Assembly: GCA_035515475.1 (NCBI GenBank)
Contig: DATJBF010000027.1
Coordinates: forward strand, 112,612 to 176,611
Length of the DNA stretch: 64,000 nt
DNA from: DATJBF01 sp035515475
Lineage (GTDB): Bacteria; Verrucomicrobiota; Verrucomicrobiia; Palsa-1439
Direction of reading: 5' to 3'
A model generated the notes under the pieces. The model saw only the letters and a list, made by a program, of their open reading frames with translations. It had not been told where the DNA came from and ran no database searches. A program made the translations under genes and the position numbers. Positions 33,105 through 41,807 of the stretch are shown piece after piece. Position 1 is the stretch's first letter; each line of letters begins with the position of its first letter.

Positions 33105-34034
33105 ATGAGCCTGGACACGCCAGTCGCGCTCATCATTTTCAATCGGCCCGAAAAAGTGAAGGGCGCGTTGCAGTCGATTGCGGCGGCGCGACCGCGGCAG
33201 TTGTTTGTCATCGCCGATGGGCCGCGCTCGAGTCAGCCCGAGGACGTGGCGAAATGCGCGGCGGCTCGTGCCGTTATCGAGCGCGTGGACTGGCCGTGCG
33301 AGGTGGTGAAGGGTTATTCAGACGTGAACCTCGGCTGCGGACGGCGACCGTCGACTGGGATCAGTTGGGTCTTCGAACAAGTCGAGGAAGCGATCATCCT
33401 GGAAGATGACTGCGTTCCGGATCCGACATTCTTCCCCTACTGTCTGGAGTTATTGCAGCGGTACCGGCACGATGAGAGGGTAATGATGGTTGCGGGAAGA
33501 AATCGTTTCCGAATGGCGACGCCGTACAGTTATTGCTTTTGCCGCAATCATTCGAACTGGGGCTGGGCCTGCTGGCGCCGCGCGTGGCAGCACTTCGATA
33601 TCGGAATCAAATCGTGGCCAAAACTTCGCGAAACCTCATGGCTTGAAGAAACCCTGGGACGCCCGGGCGCGGTTCAGTTTTGGAGCGATATATTCGACCG
33701 CGCCTATGCGGCCGATGGCCAGGGGGACTACTGGGATTATCAGTGGAGCTTCGCCATGTGGGCGAATAACGGCCTCGCGGCCGTACCCAAAGTCAACTTG
33801 GTTCGCAACATGGGATTCGACGAGGAAGCCACGCACACAACCGCCGGGGCCGATGAGCGAGCCAGCGTACCGTCCGGCGAAATGCCGTTCCCGCTGCGGC
33901 ACCCACCGGTGGTGGCTCAGAACAAAGAGTACGACGATTTCGTTTGCGACCGGGTATTTCCGTTGAGAGGGCCCGAGAACCTCTACACCAAGATCCGACG
34001 GAAGCTCCTCGCGACCGTCGGGGTTTACTATTGA
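33105..34034 (+). CDS. GT2-like glycosyltransferase (LIIFNRP family)
   Basis: 309 residues from the ATG at 33105. The frame is open upstream but overlaps the PP-loop gene. PVALIIFNRPEKV opens the fold, VIADGPRSS lies in the nucleotide site, AIILEDDCVPDPTFFPYC carries an acidic DD metal motif, and HSNWGWACWRRAW follows. It is a near-twin of the protein at 41808-42746, sharing YSDVNLGCG, the EDDCVPD motif and MGF/IGF-x-EGATHT. The two copies bracket the redox/carbamoyl module in the same orientation. Sugar donor and acceptor are unknown. Confidence 0.83.
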   Translation: MSLDTPVALIIFNRPEKVKGALQSIAAARPRQLFVIADGPRSSQPEDVAKCAAARAVIERVDWPCEVVKGYSDVNLGCGRRPSTGISWVFEQVEEAIILEDDCVPDPTFFPYCLELLQRYRHDERVMMVAGRNRFRMATPYSYCFCRNHSNWGWACWRRAWQHFDIGIKSWPKLRETSWLEETLGRPGAVQFWSDIFDRAYAADGQGDYWDYQWSFAMWANNGLAAVPKVNLVRNMGFDEEATHTTAGADERASVPSGEMPFPLRHPPVVAQNKEYDDFVCDRVFPLRGPENLYTKIRRKLLATVGVYY

Positions 34035-34129
34035 CGCGGGAGATGAGCAACGGTCCAAAGCCTCGTAGGTGACGCGGGGCGATTCGCAGGTCCGAACAGC
34101 GGCAAAGTCGCATACCCAGGAAGAATGCC

Positions 34130-35755
34130 GTGATTATTGATGCTCGTTCTTTGCCGGCCGACGAGACGGTCCAAACGACCGTCTGCATCGTCGGCGGCGG
34201 CGTCGCCGGCATCGCTCTGGCCCGGGAATTCGTCGGGCGCCGCGTGCCCGTCTGCATCTTGGAGAACGGCGGGGTCGATCCCGAACCCGAGACGCAGTCG
34301 CTGGCGGCGGGAGACAACGTCGGGCTGAAGTATTTCACGTTGGAGACCGCCCGGGCGTTCTGCTTCGGCGGATCGAGCACGCGCTGGGACATCGACATCG
34401 GCAACAACGGACTCGGCGTCCGCATCCGGCCGCTCGACGCGATTGATTTCGAGAAGCGGAACGAGGTTCCATTCAGTGGCTGGCCGTTTGACAAATCGCA
34501 ACTCGACCCGTACTACGAGCGCGCCCAGGCGTTCTGTCGCGTCGAGCCGGCCGATTACAGCACCGCCACCTGGGCCGACCCGCAGTCGGCACGGCTCTTA
34601 CCGTTGGCCGGCGACCGGTTGCAGACGGTGATCTTCAAATTTGCCCGGCGCGAGACGGTGCTCCGCGAGCGCCGGGATGAAGTTGCGCAGGCGGACAACG
34701 TCACCACCTACTTGCACGCGCACGTGCTGGAAATCGAGACCGAAGAGAACGGACGGACGGTACGCCGCCTGCGGGCGGCGAGCTCGGACGGCAAACAGTT
34801 TTGGGTTACGGCCCGGGTTTATGTCGTCGCCAACGGCGGCATCGAGGCGCCGCGGCTGTTGTTGCTCTCCAACAAGGTGCGCCGAAATGGTCTCGGCAAC
34901 GCCCACGACCTCGTCGGCCGATTCTTCATGGAGCACCTCCACTTCTGGGACGGCGTGTTCGTACCGTCGTCACCACGCCTCGCGCGGGCGGCGGGGTTGT
35001 ATGCCAACGTCCACACCGTCAATTCGGTCGCCGTGATCGGGAAATTGGCGCTCACGGAGAAGGTGCTGCGCCGGGAGAAGTTGCTGAACGGTTGCCTGCA
35101 GTTGATCCCGTGCGCCATGGCGAAACCGTATGTGTACCCGTCACGCCAAGCAAAGAGCGTGGCCTCGCTGAAGAAGCTTATGGGCGCACTGTCGCACGGC
35201 CAGGTGCCGGAGGAATGCGGCCGCCATTTCCGCACGGCTGTGGGGGGCATTGACGACATCATCGGGTCGGGCTGCCGGCGGGTCCGCCACAGGTTCGGGC
35301 CGCGGACCACGGTGTTTCTGCTCGCCCACATGCTCGAACAGGTGCCCAATCCGGACAGCCGCGTGACGCTTTCGAGCGAGCGCGACCGGTTCGGCCAGCC
35401 GCGCGCCCGGCTGGACTGGCGTGTGACCGAATTCGACCTGCTCAGCAGTCGGCGCGCCGACCATATTCTCGGCGAGGAACTGCAACGTTCGGGTCTGGGA
35501 CAGGTTTACAGTGAACGCAACGGGGAGATCCCTTCGGATTTGCACGGCGGCTACCATCACATGGGGACGACCCGGATGCACCTCGACCCGAAACAGGGTG
35601 TGGTGGACGCCGACTGTCGCCTGCACGGCGTCGACAATCTCTTCATTGCCGGCCCGTCGGTGTTCCCGACGGGTGGATACGCGAATCCCGTGCTGACCAT
35701 CGTCGCGCTGTCGATGCGGTTGGCGGACCACTTGAAGCAGGCGGTGGGCACATGA
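34130..35755 (+). CDS. GMC-family FAD oxidoreductase, cytoplasmic
   Basis: 541 residues from a GTG at 34130. The FAD site is TTVCIVGGGVAGIALAREF (residues about 17-35). FGGSSTRWD and the C-terminal GGYHHMGTTRM with His476/His477, plus PTGGYANPVLTIVAL with Asn519, give the active-site set of GMC enzymes (His and His/Asn), which oxidise alcohol groups. There is no Tat or Sec signal, so it is cytoplasmic. Its stop overlaps the four-cluster ferredoxin as ATGA, with an NrfD-like membrane protein next. Electrons from a sugar alcohol could therefore pass to quinone. The gene order suggests a complex, which is inference. Confidence 0.9.
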   Translation: MIIDARSLPADETVQTTVCIVGGGVAGIALAREFVGRRVPVCILENGGVDPEPETQSLAAGDNVGLKYFTLETARAFCFGGSSTRWDIDIGNNGLGVRIRPLDAIDFEKRNEVPFSGWPFDKSQLDPYYERAQAFCRVEPADYSTATWADPQSARLLPLAGDRLQTVIFKFARRETVLRERRDEVAQADNVTTYLHAHVLEIETEENGRTVRRLRAASSDGKQFWVTARVYVVANGGIEAPRLLLLSNKVRRNGLGNAHDLVGRFFMEHLHFWDGVFVPSSPRLARAAGLYANVHTVNSVAVIGKLALTEKVLRREKLLNGCLQLIPCAMAKPYVYPSRQAKSVASLKKLMGALSHGQVPEECGRHFRTAVGGIDDIIGSGCRRVRHRFGPRTTVFLLAHMLEQVPNPDSRVTLSSERDRFGQPRARLDWRVTEFDLLSSRRADHILGEELQRSGLGQVYSERNGEIPSDLHGGYHHMGTTRMHLDPKQGVVDADCRLHGVDNLFIAGPSVFPTGGYANPVLTIVALSMRLADHLKQAVGT

Positions 35756-36393
35756 CGCGTTGGGCCATGGTGGTTGACCTGCGCAAGTGCATCGGCTGCG
35801 AGACGTGCACCGCTGTCTGCAATCAGGTCAATCATCCAACCAGCGCGGCGTGGCGGCGGATCGTTGAGTGTTTCGTTCCCGGGGGGAACGAAACGCGTCG
35901 CGTGTTCGTGCCGCTCAGTTGCATGCAATGTCAGCACCCACCCTGCCTCGACGTGTGCCCCACCGGCGCGACCTATCAACGGCCCGACGGCATCGTTGGC
36001 ATCCACCGCGAACGCTGCGTCGGCTGCGGTTACTGCGTGCTGGCCTGTCCCTACATGGCCCGGTCGATCGCCTCTCCTGGCGGGCCGGCGTACGTGGACG
36101 TCAACAAGCTTGGGGACGGCCAGGGCGACGGGGCCGCTGACGTGCTGGGTGTGAGCGAGAAATGCAGCTTCTGCCATACGTTGGTGGAAGACGGGTTGCG
36201 GTGCGGATTGAAGCCCGGCCTCGACCCCGAGGCAACTCCCGCGTGCGTGGTATCCTGTGCGGCGGTCGCCTTGCATTTTGGTGATTTGAACCATCCGGCG
36301 AGCAACGTGTCGCGGCTGTTGCGGGAGAACAAGACAATTCAACTCCACGAAGACTTGGGGACCGATCCCTCGATCTTCTACGTTGTGGAGTGA
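35752..36393 (+). CDS. Four-cluster [4Fe-4S] ferredoxin subunit (DmsB/NrfC/PsrB type)
   Basis: 213 residues. Four cysteine groups are visible: KCIGCETCTAVC (13-23), CMQCQHPPCLDVCP, RCVGCGYCVLACP and KCSFCHTLVEDGLRCG with CVVSC. Together they can hold four [4Fe-4S] centres as in electron-transfer subunits of DMSO, polysulfide or nitrite reductases. In those systems the partner is a molybdopterin subunit or cytochrome. None is in this window, and the coupled neighbour is a GMC flavoprotein instead. There is no signal peptide, so it faces the cytoplasm. It is linked on the 3' side to the NrfD-like gene by a four-base gap. Confidence 0.93.
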   Translation: MTRWAMVVDLRKCIGCETCTAVCNQVNHPTSAAWRRIVECFVPGGNETRRVFVPLSCMQCQHPPCLDVCPTGATYQRPDGIVGIHRERCVGCGYCVLACPYMARSIASPGGPAYVDVNKLGDGQGDGAADVLGVSEKCSFCHTLVEDGLRCGLKPGLDPEATPACVVSCAAVALHFGDLNHPASNVSRLLRENKTIQLHEDLGTDPSIFYVVE

Positions 36394-36397
36394 GTCC

Positions 36398-37273
36398 GTG
36401 GCGATGCGTCCTTCGGGGGAAATCCAGATACTCGGCCCGGACCGCCAACGGGATTGGCGCTGGCCGGCCGTCATCAATTTCACGCTCGGCGGCGCCGGCG
36501 CCGGGTTCTACATCCTGGCTGCGCTCGGGGGCGATGCGCCCCGAGGCTGGCTTGCGCCGCTGCTCGTCGTTGCGGGGCTTGCCGCGGTCGCGTTGGAGGC
36601 GGGCCGGCCGCTGCGCGCGCATCATCTGTTGCGCAACCTGGGCCGGTCCTGGATGTCGCGCGAAGTGTTCGCGGCATTGATGTTTGTGGTCGCGGGGTTG
36701 CTCGATTCCTATCGACCGAGTCTGGCGCTCAGCGTCGTGGCGGTAACTTCGGCGGCGGCGTTGCTGCTGTGTCAAGGATTCATCGTTTACCGGGCGGGCG
36801 CCCTACCGGCGTGGAACGTGCCCGTGATGCCGGTATTGTTCATCAGTTCGGGGCTTGCGGCGGGCGCGGGCGTGGCGTTGCTGGCGTGGCCGCATGCGAC
36901 GGCTGGCATCGGACTGGCCTGCATCGGGGCGAATCTCGTTGCCTGGCTGGTGTACTTGTGGGGTACGCGTGAGCGGGCGTTCCGGCAAGCAACGCGCGTG
37001 TTGCGGAGGCCGGGAGCATTGATTGTGGTGGTGGGTCTCGGACATGTGCTACCAGGTATCCTTTTGGGGCTGGCGCTGGCGAGGACGGGCTCTACGGGTG
37101 CGGCGCTGGTAGCGGGTGCCGCGATGATCGTGGGGAGTCTGAGCCAGAAGGCCGGAGTCGTTTTGTGGGCGGGCTATTTGCAGGCCATCGCGTTGCGCCT
37201 GCCCGTTGGCGTAAAGCTGGGCGTCAAGGTTGACGCGTTACCGGTAGCTGTAGCGGTGGAGAAAAGTCTGTGA
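36398..37273 (+). CDS. NrfD/PsrC-like quinone-interacting membrane subunit
   Basis: 291 residues from a GTG with GGAG seven bases upstream. An ATG at 36404 and a TTG at 36383 are also in frame. Eight hydrophobic segments are readable, the NrfD count, with the first holding NFTLGGAGAGFYILAAL, the family's Gly-rich motif, and later ones holding LCQGFIVYRAGALPAWNVP and SQKAGVVLWAGYLQ. NrfD-like subunits exchange electrons with the quinone pool through the ferredoxin subunit. Here the catalytic partner is most likely the GMC flavoprotein two genes upstream. The stop overlaps the carbamoyltransferase start as GTGA. Confidence 0.9.
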   Translation: MAMRPSGEIQILGPDRQRDWRWPAVINFTLGGAGAGFYILAALGGDAPRGWLAPLLVVAGLAAVALEAGRPLRAHHLLRNLGRSWMSREVFAALMFVVAGLLDSYRPSLALSVVAVTSAAALLLCQGFIVYRAGALPAWNVPVMPVLFISSGLAAGAGVALLAWPHATAGIGLACIGANLVAWLVYLWGTRERAFRQATRVLRRPGALIVVVGLGHVLPGILLGLALARTGSTGAALVAGAAMIVGSLSQKAGVVLWAGYLQAIALRLPVGVKLGVKVDALPVAVAVEKSL

Positions 37274-39123
37274 GCACGAATATTCTGGGCATCTCGGCGT
37301 TTTATCACGATTCGGCGGCGGCATTGGTGCGCGACGGTGAGATTCTCGCGGCCGCGCAGGAAGAGCGGTTCTCACGTAAGAAAGCCGACGCACGATTCCC
37401 GACGAACGCGGTCGCCTATTGCCTCGACGCCGGCGGGATTCGCGGGTCGGAACTGGATTACGTGGTTTTCTACGAGCGGCCCTGGGTGAAATTCGACCGG
37501 CTGCTGGAGACCTATCTGGCGTACGCGCCGCGCGGGATCGAATCGTTCCGGCGCGCAATGACGCTGTGGGTGAACCAAAAGCTGCACCTGCCGGAGACGA
37601 TCCGAGCCGAACTCGGCGACGGGTTTCGCGGCCAATTATGTTTCACGGATCATCATGAATCGCACGCGGCGAGCGCGTTCTTTCCGTCGCCGTTCGAGGA
37701 GGCGGCGATTCTGACGCTGGATGCGGTGGGTGAATGGGCCACCAGCACGATTGGCGAAGGCAGCGGCAACCGGGTCAAACTCACGCACGAGATGCGTTTT
37801 CCGCATTCGCTTGGGATGTTGTACTCGGCCTTCACGTATTACACCGGCTTCAAGGTCAACTCCGGCGAGTACAAGCTCATGGGGCTCGCGCCGTACGGCC
37901 AGCCGAAATACGTGGATGCGATCGTGGAGAAGCTGGCTGACATCCGCGACGACGGCTCGTTATGGCTGGACATGTCCTATTTCAACTATTGCGAAGGCCT
38001 GACCATGACCTCGGAGAAGTTCCATCGACTGTTCGGTGGCCCGCCGCGCAAGCCCGAGAGTTTTCTGACGCAGAAGGAAATGGATCTGGCGGCCTCGATC
38101 CAGGTGGTGTGCGAGGATGTGGTTTTGCGCGCGGCCCGACATGCGCATCGGCTGACCGGCCGGCGCAACCTGGTGATGGCCGGTGGCGTCGCGCTGAACT
38201 GCGTGGCCAACGGCCGCTTGTTGCGCGAGGGGCCATTCGAGCAACTCTGGGTGCAACCGGCCGCCGGCGATGCCGGCGGCGCGCTCGGCGCGGCGCTGCT
38301 GGTGTGGCATCACCTGCTGGACAACCCGCGACGGCCGGCCTCCCCCGATGGCCAGAGGGGTTCTCTTCTCGGCACCGCGTTCGGCAACGACGAGATTCGG
38401 CTGTTCCTCGACGGGATGGGGGCGAGCTACGAGCACATCGAGGACGAGGACGTGTTGATCGACCGGGTGGCCCGCTTGATGGCTGACGAGAAGGTGGTTG
38501 GCTGGTTTCAGGGGCGGATGGAGTATGGACCGCGGGCGTTGGGCTGCCGGAGCATCATCGGCGACGCGCGTTCGCCGCGGATGCAGCAGACCATGAATTT
38601 GAAAATCAAGTTCCGTGAGTCGTTCCGTCCGTTTGCGCCCTGTGTCCTGCGAGAGTTTGTTGATACGGTCTTCGAGACGCGGGCGAACGAGGACAGCCCG
38701 TACATGCTGCTGGTGGCGCCCGTACGCCAGGAATGGCGGACGAATCTGAGTGCGGAAGATTTGAGGAAGATGCAGGACCCCGACTTGCGGATTCGGGTCT
38801 CGGTGCCGCGGTCGACGGTACCGGCGATTACGCACGTGGATTATTCGGCGCGGATTCAGACGGTCGATCCCGAGCGGCATGGCCGCTACTACCGGTTGAT
38901 GCGGAAATTCCGTGAGATCACGGGTTGCCCCGTGATTGTGAACACCAGTTTCAACATTCGGGGTGAGCCGATCGTCTGCTCGCCGCAGGAAGCCTACCAA
39001 TGTTTCATGGCGACGGACATGGATTGCCTGGTCCTCGAAAACTGTCTCCTGTTAAAGGACAAACAAGCAGTGGCGTTGCTGCCGAATCTGGACGCCTACC
39101 GCAAGCAACATCCACTGGATTAG
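37270..39123 (+). CDS. Carbamoyltransferase (NodU/CmcH family), first copy
   Basis: 617 residues from a GTG. The N-terminal YrdC/Kae1-like domain has GISAFYHDSAAALVRDG, the metal-binding DHHESHAASAFF, and GEYKLMGLAPYG. The C-terminal domain holds GWFQGRMEYGPRALGCRSI and NTSFNIRGEPIV. Members use carbamoyl phosphate and ATP to carbamoylate hydroxyls of sugars or natural products. Immediately downstream lie an SxtJ-like and an SGNH protein, a usual trio. A paralogue is at 59823. A glycan O-carbamoylation role is well supported by family and context. Confidence 0.93.
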   Translation: MSTNILGISAFYHDSAAALVRDGEILAAAQEERFSRKKADARFPTNAVAYCLDAGGIRGSELDYVVFYERPWVKFDRLLETYLAYAPRGIESFRRAMTLWVNQKLHLPETIRAELGDGFRGQLCFTDHHESHAASAFFPSPFEEAAILTLDAVGEWATSTIGEGSGNRVKLTHEMRFPHSLGMLYSAFTYYTGFKVNSGEYKLMGLAPYGQPKYVDAIVEKLADIRDDGSLWLDMSYFNYCEGLTMTSEKFHRLFGGPPRKPESFLTQKEMDLAASIQVVCEDVVLRAARHAHRLTGRRNLVMAGGVALNCVANGRLLREGPFEQLWVQPAAGDAGGALGAALLVWHHLLDNPRRPASPDGQRGSLLGTAFGNDEIRLFLDGMGASYEHIEDEDVLIDRVARLMADEKVVGWFQGRMEYGPRALGCRSIIGDARSPRMQQTMNLKIKFRESFRPFAPCVLREFVDTVFETRANEDSPYMLLVAPVRQEWRTNLSAEDLRKMQDPDLRIRVSVPRSTVPAITHVDYSARIQTVDPERHGRYYRLMRKFREITGCPVIVNTSFNIRGEPIVCSPQEAYQCFMATDMDCLVLENCLLLKDKQAVALLPNLDAYRKQHPLD

Positions 39124-39135
39124 GGGGTACGACTG

Positions 39136-39702
39136 ATGATCGGTTTGCCAATGCCGCCTCGAGTCGCCTGGCTCAAGGGATTCTGGCTGACGATGAGTTG
39201 TGGGGCCGGACTGCTCGTCGGCGTTGTCGCGGTGTTTGCCGTGTCGCCCGCGTGGTTTGCCTTGGGGGCCGTTGTGGCGGCGGCGCTGGCCGGGCCGGGT
39301 TTGTACCGACCGGAAATCGCCAATATCCCGTATCGCGCCTGGAATCGCCTCGCCGTATGGCTCGCGCGGCGTGCCCGGGACTGGATGCTGTGGGTGTATT
39401 TGAAAGTCCTGTTTGGTTTGGCGGGTCGGGCGGGCCACTCCCTCGGGCTGGAGCGTCCGCCCACGAACGAGTCGTTGTGGCGGCCGCATTCGGCGAGCCC
39501 GGTGGCGGGAGACAACTGCAGAAACGGGGTTACGATCGAGCCCCAAGGTGGACGACGCTGGGCGCGAGCGTTTCTGGCGCAGGCGCGCAGGGATGGCAAC
39601 GGGTGGATGCGCTGGTTGTTGCCCTTGGTCGCAGTCGTACGGGTGTTGGACGACGCCCCGCGAGAGGAAGCGCCGCCGACCGGGATCTACACGCTGTACT
39701 GA
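39136..39702 (+). CDS. SxtJ-like small membrane protein with an extended tail
   Basis: 188 residues with two hydrophobic segments near the start (LLVGVVAVFAVSPAWFALGAVVAAALAG) and a third weaker one (WMLWVYLKVLFGLAGRAG). The position right after a carbamoyltransferase and before an SGNH protein is that of SxtJ. The C-terminal half is poorly conserved in appearance and ends WLLPLVAVVRVLDD then TGIYTLY. This resembles the WLLP and IYTLF ends of small DUF5989 proteins usually encoded separately in such clusters, so this may be a fusion. Function is not established. Confidence 0.65.
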   Translation: MIGLPMPPRVAWLKGFWLTMSCGAGLLVGVVAVFAVSPAWFALGAVVAAALAGPGLYRPEIANIPYRAWNRLAVWLARRARDWMLWVYLKVLFGLAGRAGHSLGLERPPTNESLWRPHSASPVAGDNCRNGVTIEPQGGRRWARAFLAQARRDGNGWMRWLLPLVAVVRVLDDAPREEAPPTGIYTLY

Positions 39703-39713
39703 GTAAGAGAGCG

Positions 39714-40778
39714 ATGAAACAGCTGCGAGCATTTCTGGCGCTGGTGGCCCTGCCAATTGCGGTGTTGTTGACGGCGCCCGTCCTGTTGTTGGTACTGCCG
39801 TTCTGGATTGTGGCGAGCGTGACGCGGGCGATTGCCCGAAGGCTTGAACCGCAACACGAACCGTGGAACCGACTCATCGAGTTCCACCGCGGGCTCGGGT
39901 GGAAGCCGAAGCCGAACCTCGATGCGCATTATTTTGCGCGTGGGGACGACGTGTTTCGGCTGCGGACGGACTCGGAAGGCTGGATCGGTCTTGGCCGCCT
40001 GGAAGACAACGATATCGTCGCGATGGGCGACTCGTTCGTGTTCGGCTACGGGATTGATGGCGAGCGAGCGTTCACGCAACTCGATCCCCGGCTTCGGGTG
40101 AAGGCGGTGGGCTGCACGGGCTACAGCATGGTGCAAGGCGTGATGCTGATGCGGGAATTTGGCGAACGACTGCGCGGGAAGTTGGTTGTCTGGTTCATCT
40201 GTATCGAAAACGATCTCTACGACAATTTGTTGCCGAACAAGCCGGGCTTTTATCGCACGCCGTTCGTGCGACGCCGCAATGGCAGCGGAGATTGGGAGAT
40301 TGTGGCCGAGCACGTCAGTCCGAGCCGGTGGGATTATTCGAGCGACGGACGTCCCTATTATCCGATGCTGGCGAAGCTGTGCACGCCCGGCCCGTTGGCG
40401 GATCGGGCGTTCTCAGCCTGCGACTATCTCATCCGCGAGGCCAAACAGGTATGCGATCGAGCCGGTGCGACGCTCGTTGTGGTGACAATTCCGAACAAGT
40501 ACCAACTCAGCCCGGCGGGAGCGAAGTTTCTGCGCTCGCATCTCGACGGCCAGGACAACTTCAACCCGCTCTATCCGGACGAGCGCATCGCCTCGATCTG
40601 CCGCGCGCAGGGTGTGCCGTTTGTGGCGGGAGCGGAATACGTCGGCGCGAACGATTACAAGCGGCACGACACCCACTGGACCGCCGCCGGACACCGCCAC
40701 ATGGTCAAACTGCTCCGCGATCTTTGGGAGCACCATCGCGGGGAACGGGCGTCGTCGTCCTCATCAACGTCCTCATGA
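39714..40778 (+). CDS. Membrane-anchored SGNH/GDSL hydrolase-like protein
   Basis: 354 residues from the ATG at 39714. One N-terminal membrane helix (LVALPIAVLLTAPVLLLVLPFWIV) is followed by an SGNH fold: AMGDSFVFGYGID with the nucleophile Ser, a Gly in VGCTGYSMVQG, IENDLYDN with Asn, and KRHDTHWTAAGHRHM with the Asp/His pair. Such proteins act as esterases or O-acetyltransferases on glycans. In carbamoyltransferase clusters they are recurrent partners of unknown substrate. The stop overlaps the DUF5672 gene as ATGA. The last residues are a Ser-only tail (ASSSSSTSS). Confidence 0.85.
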   Translation: MKQLRAFLALVALPIAVLLTAPVLLLVLPFWIVASVTRAIARRLEPQHEPWNRLIEFHRGLGWKPKPNLDAHYFARGDDVFRLRTDSEGWIGLGRLEDNDIVAMGDSFVFGYGIDGERAFTQLDPRLRVKAVGCTGYSMVQGVMLMREFGERLRGKLVVWFICIENDLYDNLLPNKPGFYRTPFVRRRNGSGDWEIVAEHVSPSRWDYSSDGRPYYPMLAKLCTPGPLADRAFSACDYLIREAKQVCDRAGATLVVVTIPNKYQLSPAGAKFLRSHLDGQDNFNPLYPDERIASICRAQGVPFVAGAEYVGANDYKRHDTHWTAAGHRHMVKLLRDLWEHHRGERASSSSSTSS

Positions 40779-41671
40779 AGATTGGCTCTGAGATTCGCCG
40801 CCATGGCGCCGACGGGCCGAGTCCGTCGAAGTTGGTGGCCGTGGTTGTGCCGCTGTCGGCCCGACCTGAGTTCACTGCGGACGAATTGATTTCGTTGCGG
40901 CATCTGACGCATTACCTGGGGCGGCATGACCGGTACATGATCGCCCCGAGGAATGGGACGAGTGAGTACCCGGGCTTCACGGTCCTGCGCTTTCCAAACC
41001 GGTTTTTTGGCAGCCCGGCGGCGCACGACCGCCTGATGTTATGGCCGAAATTCTACGAGACGTTCCGGGATTACAAGTACATCCTCTGTTACCACCTCGA
41101 CAGTCTGGTGTTTTCGGATCAACTCGAGCAATGGTGCGGCATGGATTGGGACTACATTGGCCCGCCGTGGTTGAAGTGTCCCGAGTTGCCGTGGGTGGAC
41201 GTCGAACGGGTCGGCAACATCGGCTTTGCGTTGTTGAAGGTGGACAGCTTCTTGAAGGTGCTGTATTCGCCACGATACCAGACGGATCCCGACGAGTACT
41301 GGCGGAGGCATTACGCGGGAACTCCGCCGCGCGTTCGACTGGTAAACCTGCCCAAGAAGTATTTGAAACGTCTGCCGGTGTTTAACAGCGTGCGCTGGCA
41401 AATGCGGCGCTGGTTGCTGGCGGGGCAGCACTCGGACACGTTCTGGTCCGATCAGGCCAAGAAGTACAATCCCGAGTTCAGGATTGCAGACGTCGGGACC
41501 AGCTTGCGATTTGCTTTCGAGGCCGCGCCGCGGATCTGTTTCGAGAGGACAAACCGCACCTTGCCGTTCGGCTGTCATGCCTGGGCGCGGTACGACCGTG
41601 CGTTTTGGGAACCGTATCTGTTGCCGAAGCGCCTCGCCTGTGCACCCAAGACGGAGAACGCGCTTGCCTGA
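40775..41671 (+). CDS. DUF5672 family protein, probable glycosyltransferase
   Basis: 298 residues from an ATG overlapping the SGNH stop. LVAVVVPLSARPEFTADEL, CYHLDSLVFSDQLEQW with an Asp in the DxD-like position, WDYIGPPWL and VGNIGFALLKVDSFL are the DUF5672 hallmarks. The GxGGF-like place reads VGNIGFALL. The family occurs in polysaccharide loci and is thought to be GT-A-like. There is no signal peptide or membrane helix. A 136-base gap to the next gene contains nothing I can support. Confidence 0.8.
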   Translation: MKIGSEIRRHGADGPSPSKLVAVVVPLSARPEFTADELISLRHLTHYLGRHDRYMIAPRNGTSEYPGFTVLRFPNRFFGSPAAHDRLMLWPKFYETFRDYKYILCYHLDSLVFSDQLEQWCGMDWDYIGPPWLKCPELPWVDVERVGNIGFALLKVDSFLKVLYSPRYQTDPDEYWRRHYAGTPPRVRLVNLPKKYLKRLPVFNSVRWQMRRWLLAGQHSDTFWSDQAKKYNPEFRIADVGTSLRFAFEAAPRICFERTNRTLPFGCHAWARYDRAFWEPYLLPKRLACAPKTENALA

Positions 41672-41807
41672 ACTTCCCGTCCGCGGGCCGGCGCGAAGCG
41701 CCGCCGCGGGGATTCGTACGAAGCCTGTGGTCTCTGGCGGTACGACTCGGGGTCGGCGCGCCGTGGCGCTCCGTTGCCAGAAGACACTGCCGACTTGATT
41801 CTGTTCC

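Noticed and set aside
39000..39713. Upstream extension of the SGNH gene's frame
   Set aside because: The extension runs through the carbamoyltransferase end and the SxtJ-like gene. The residues are Gly/Arg-rich noise and the ATG at 39714 starts a clear membrane helix.
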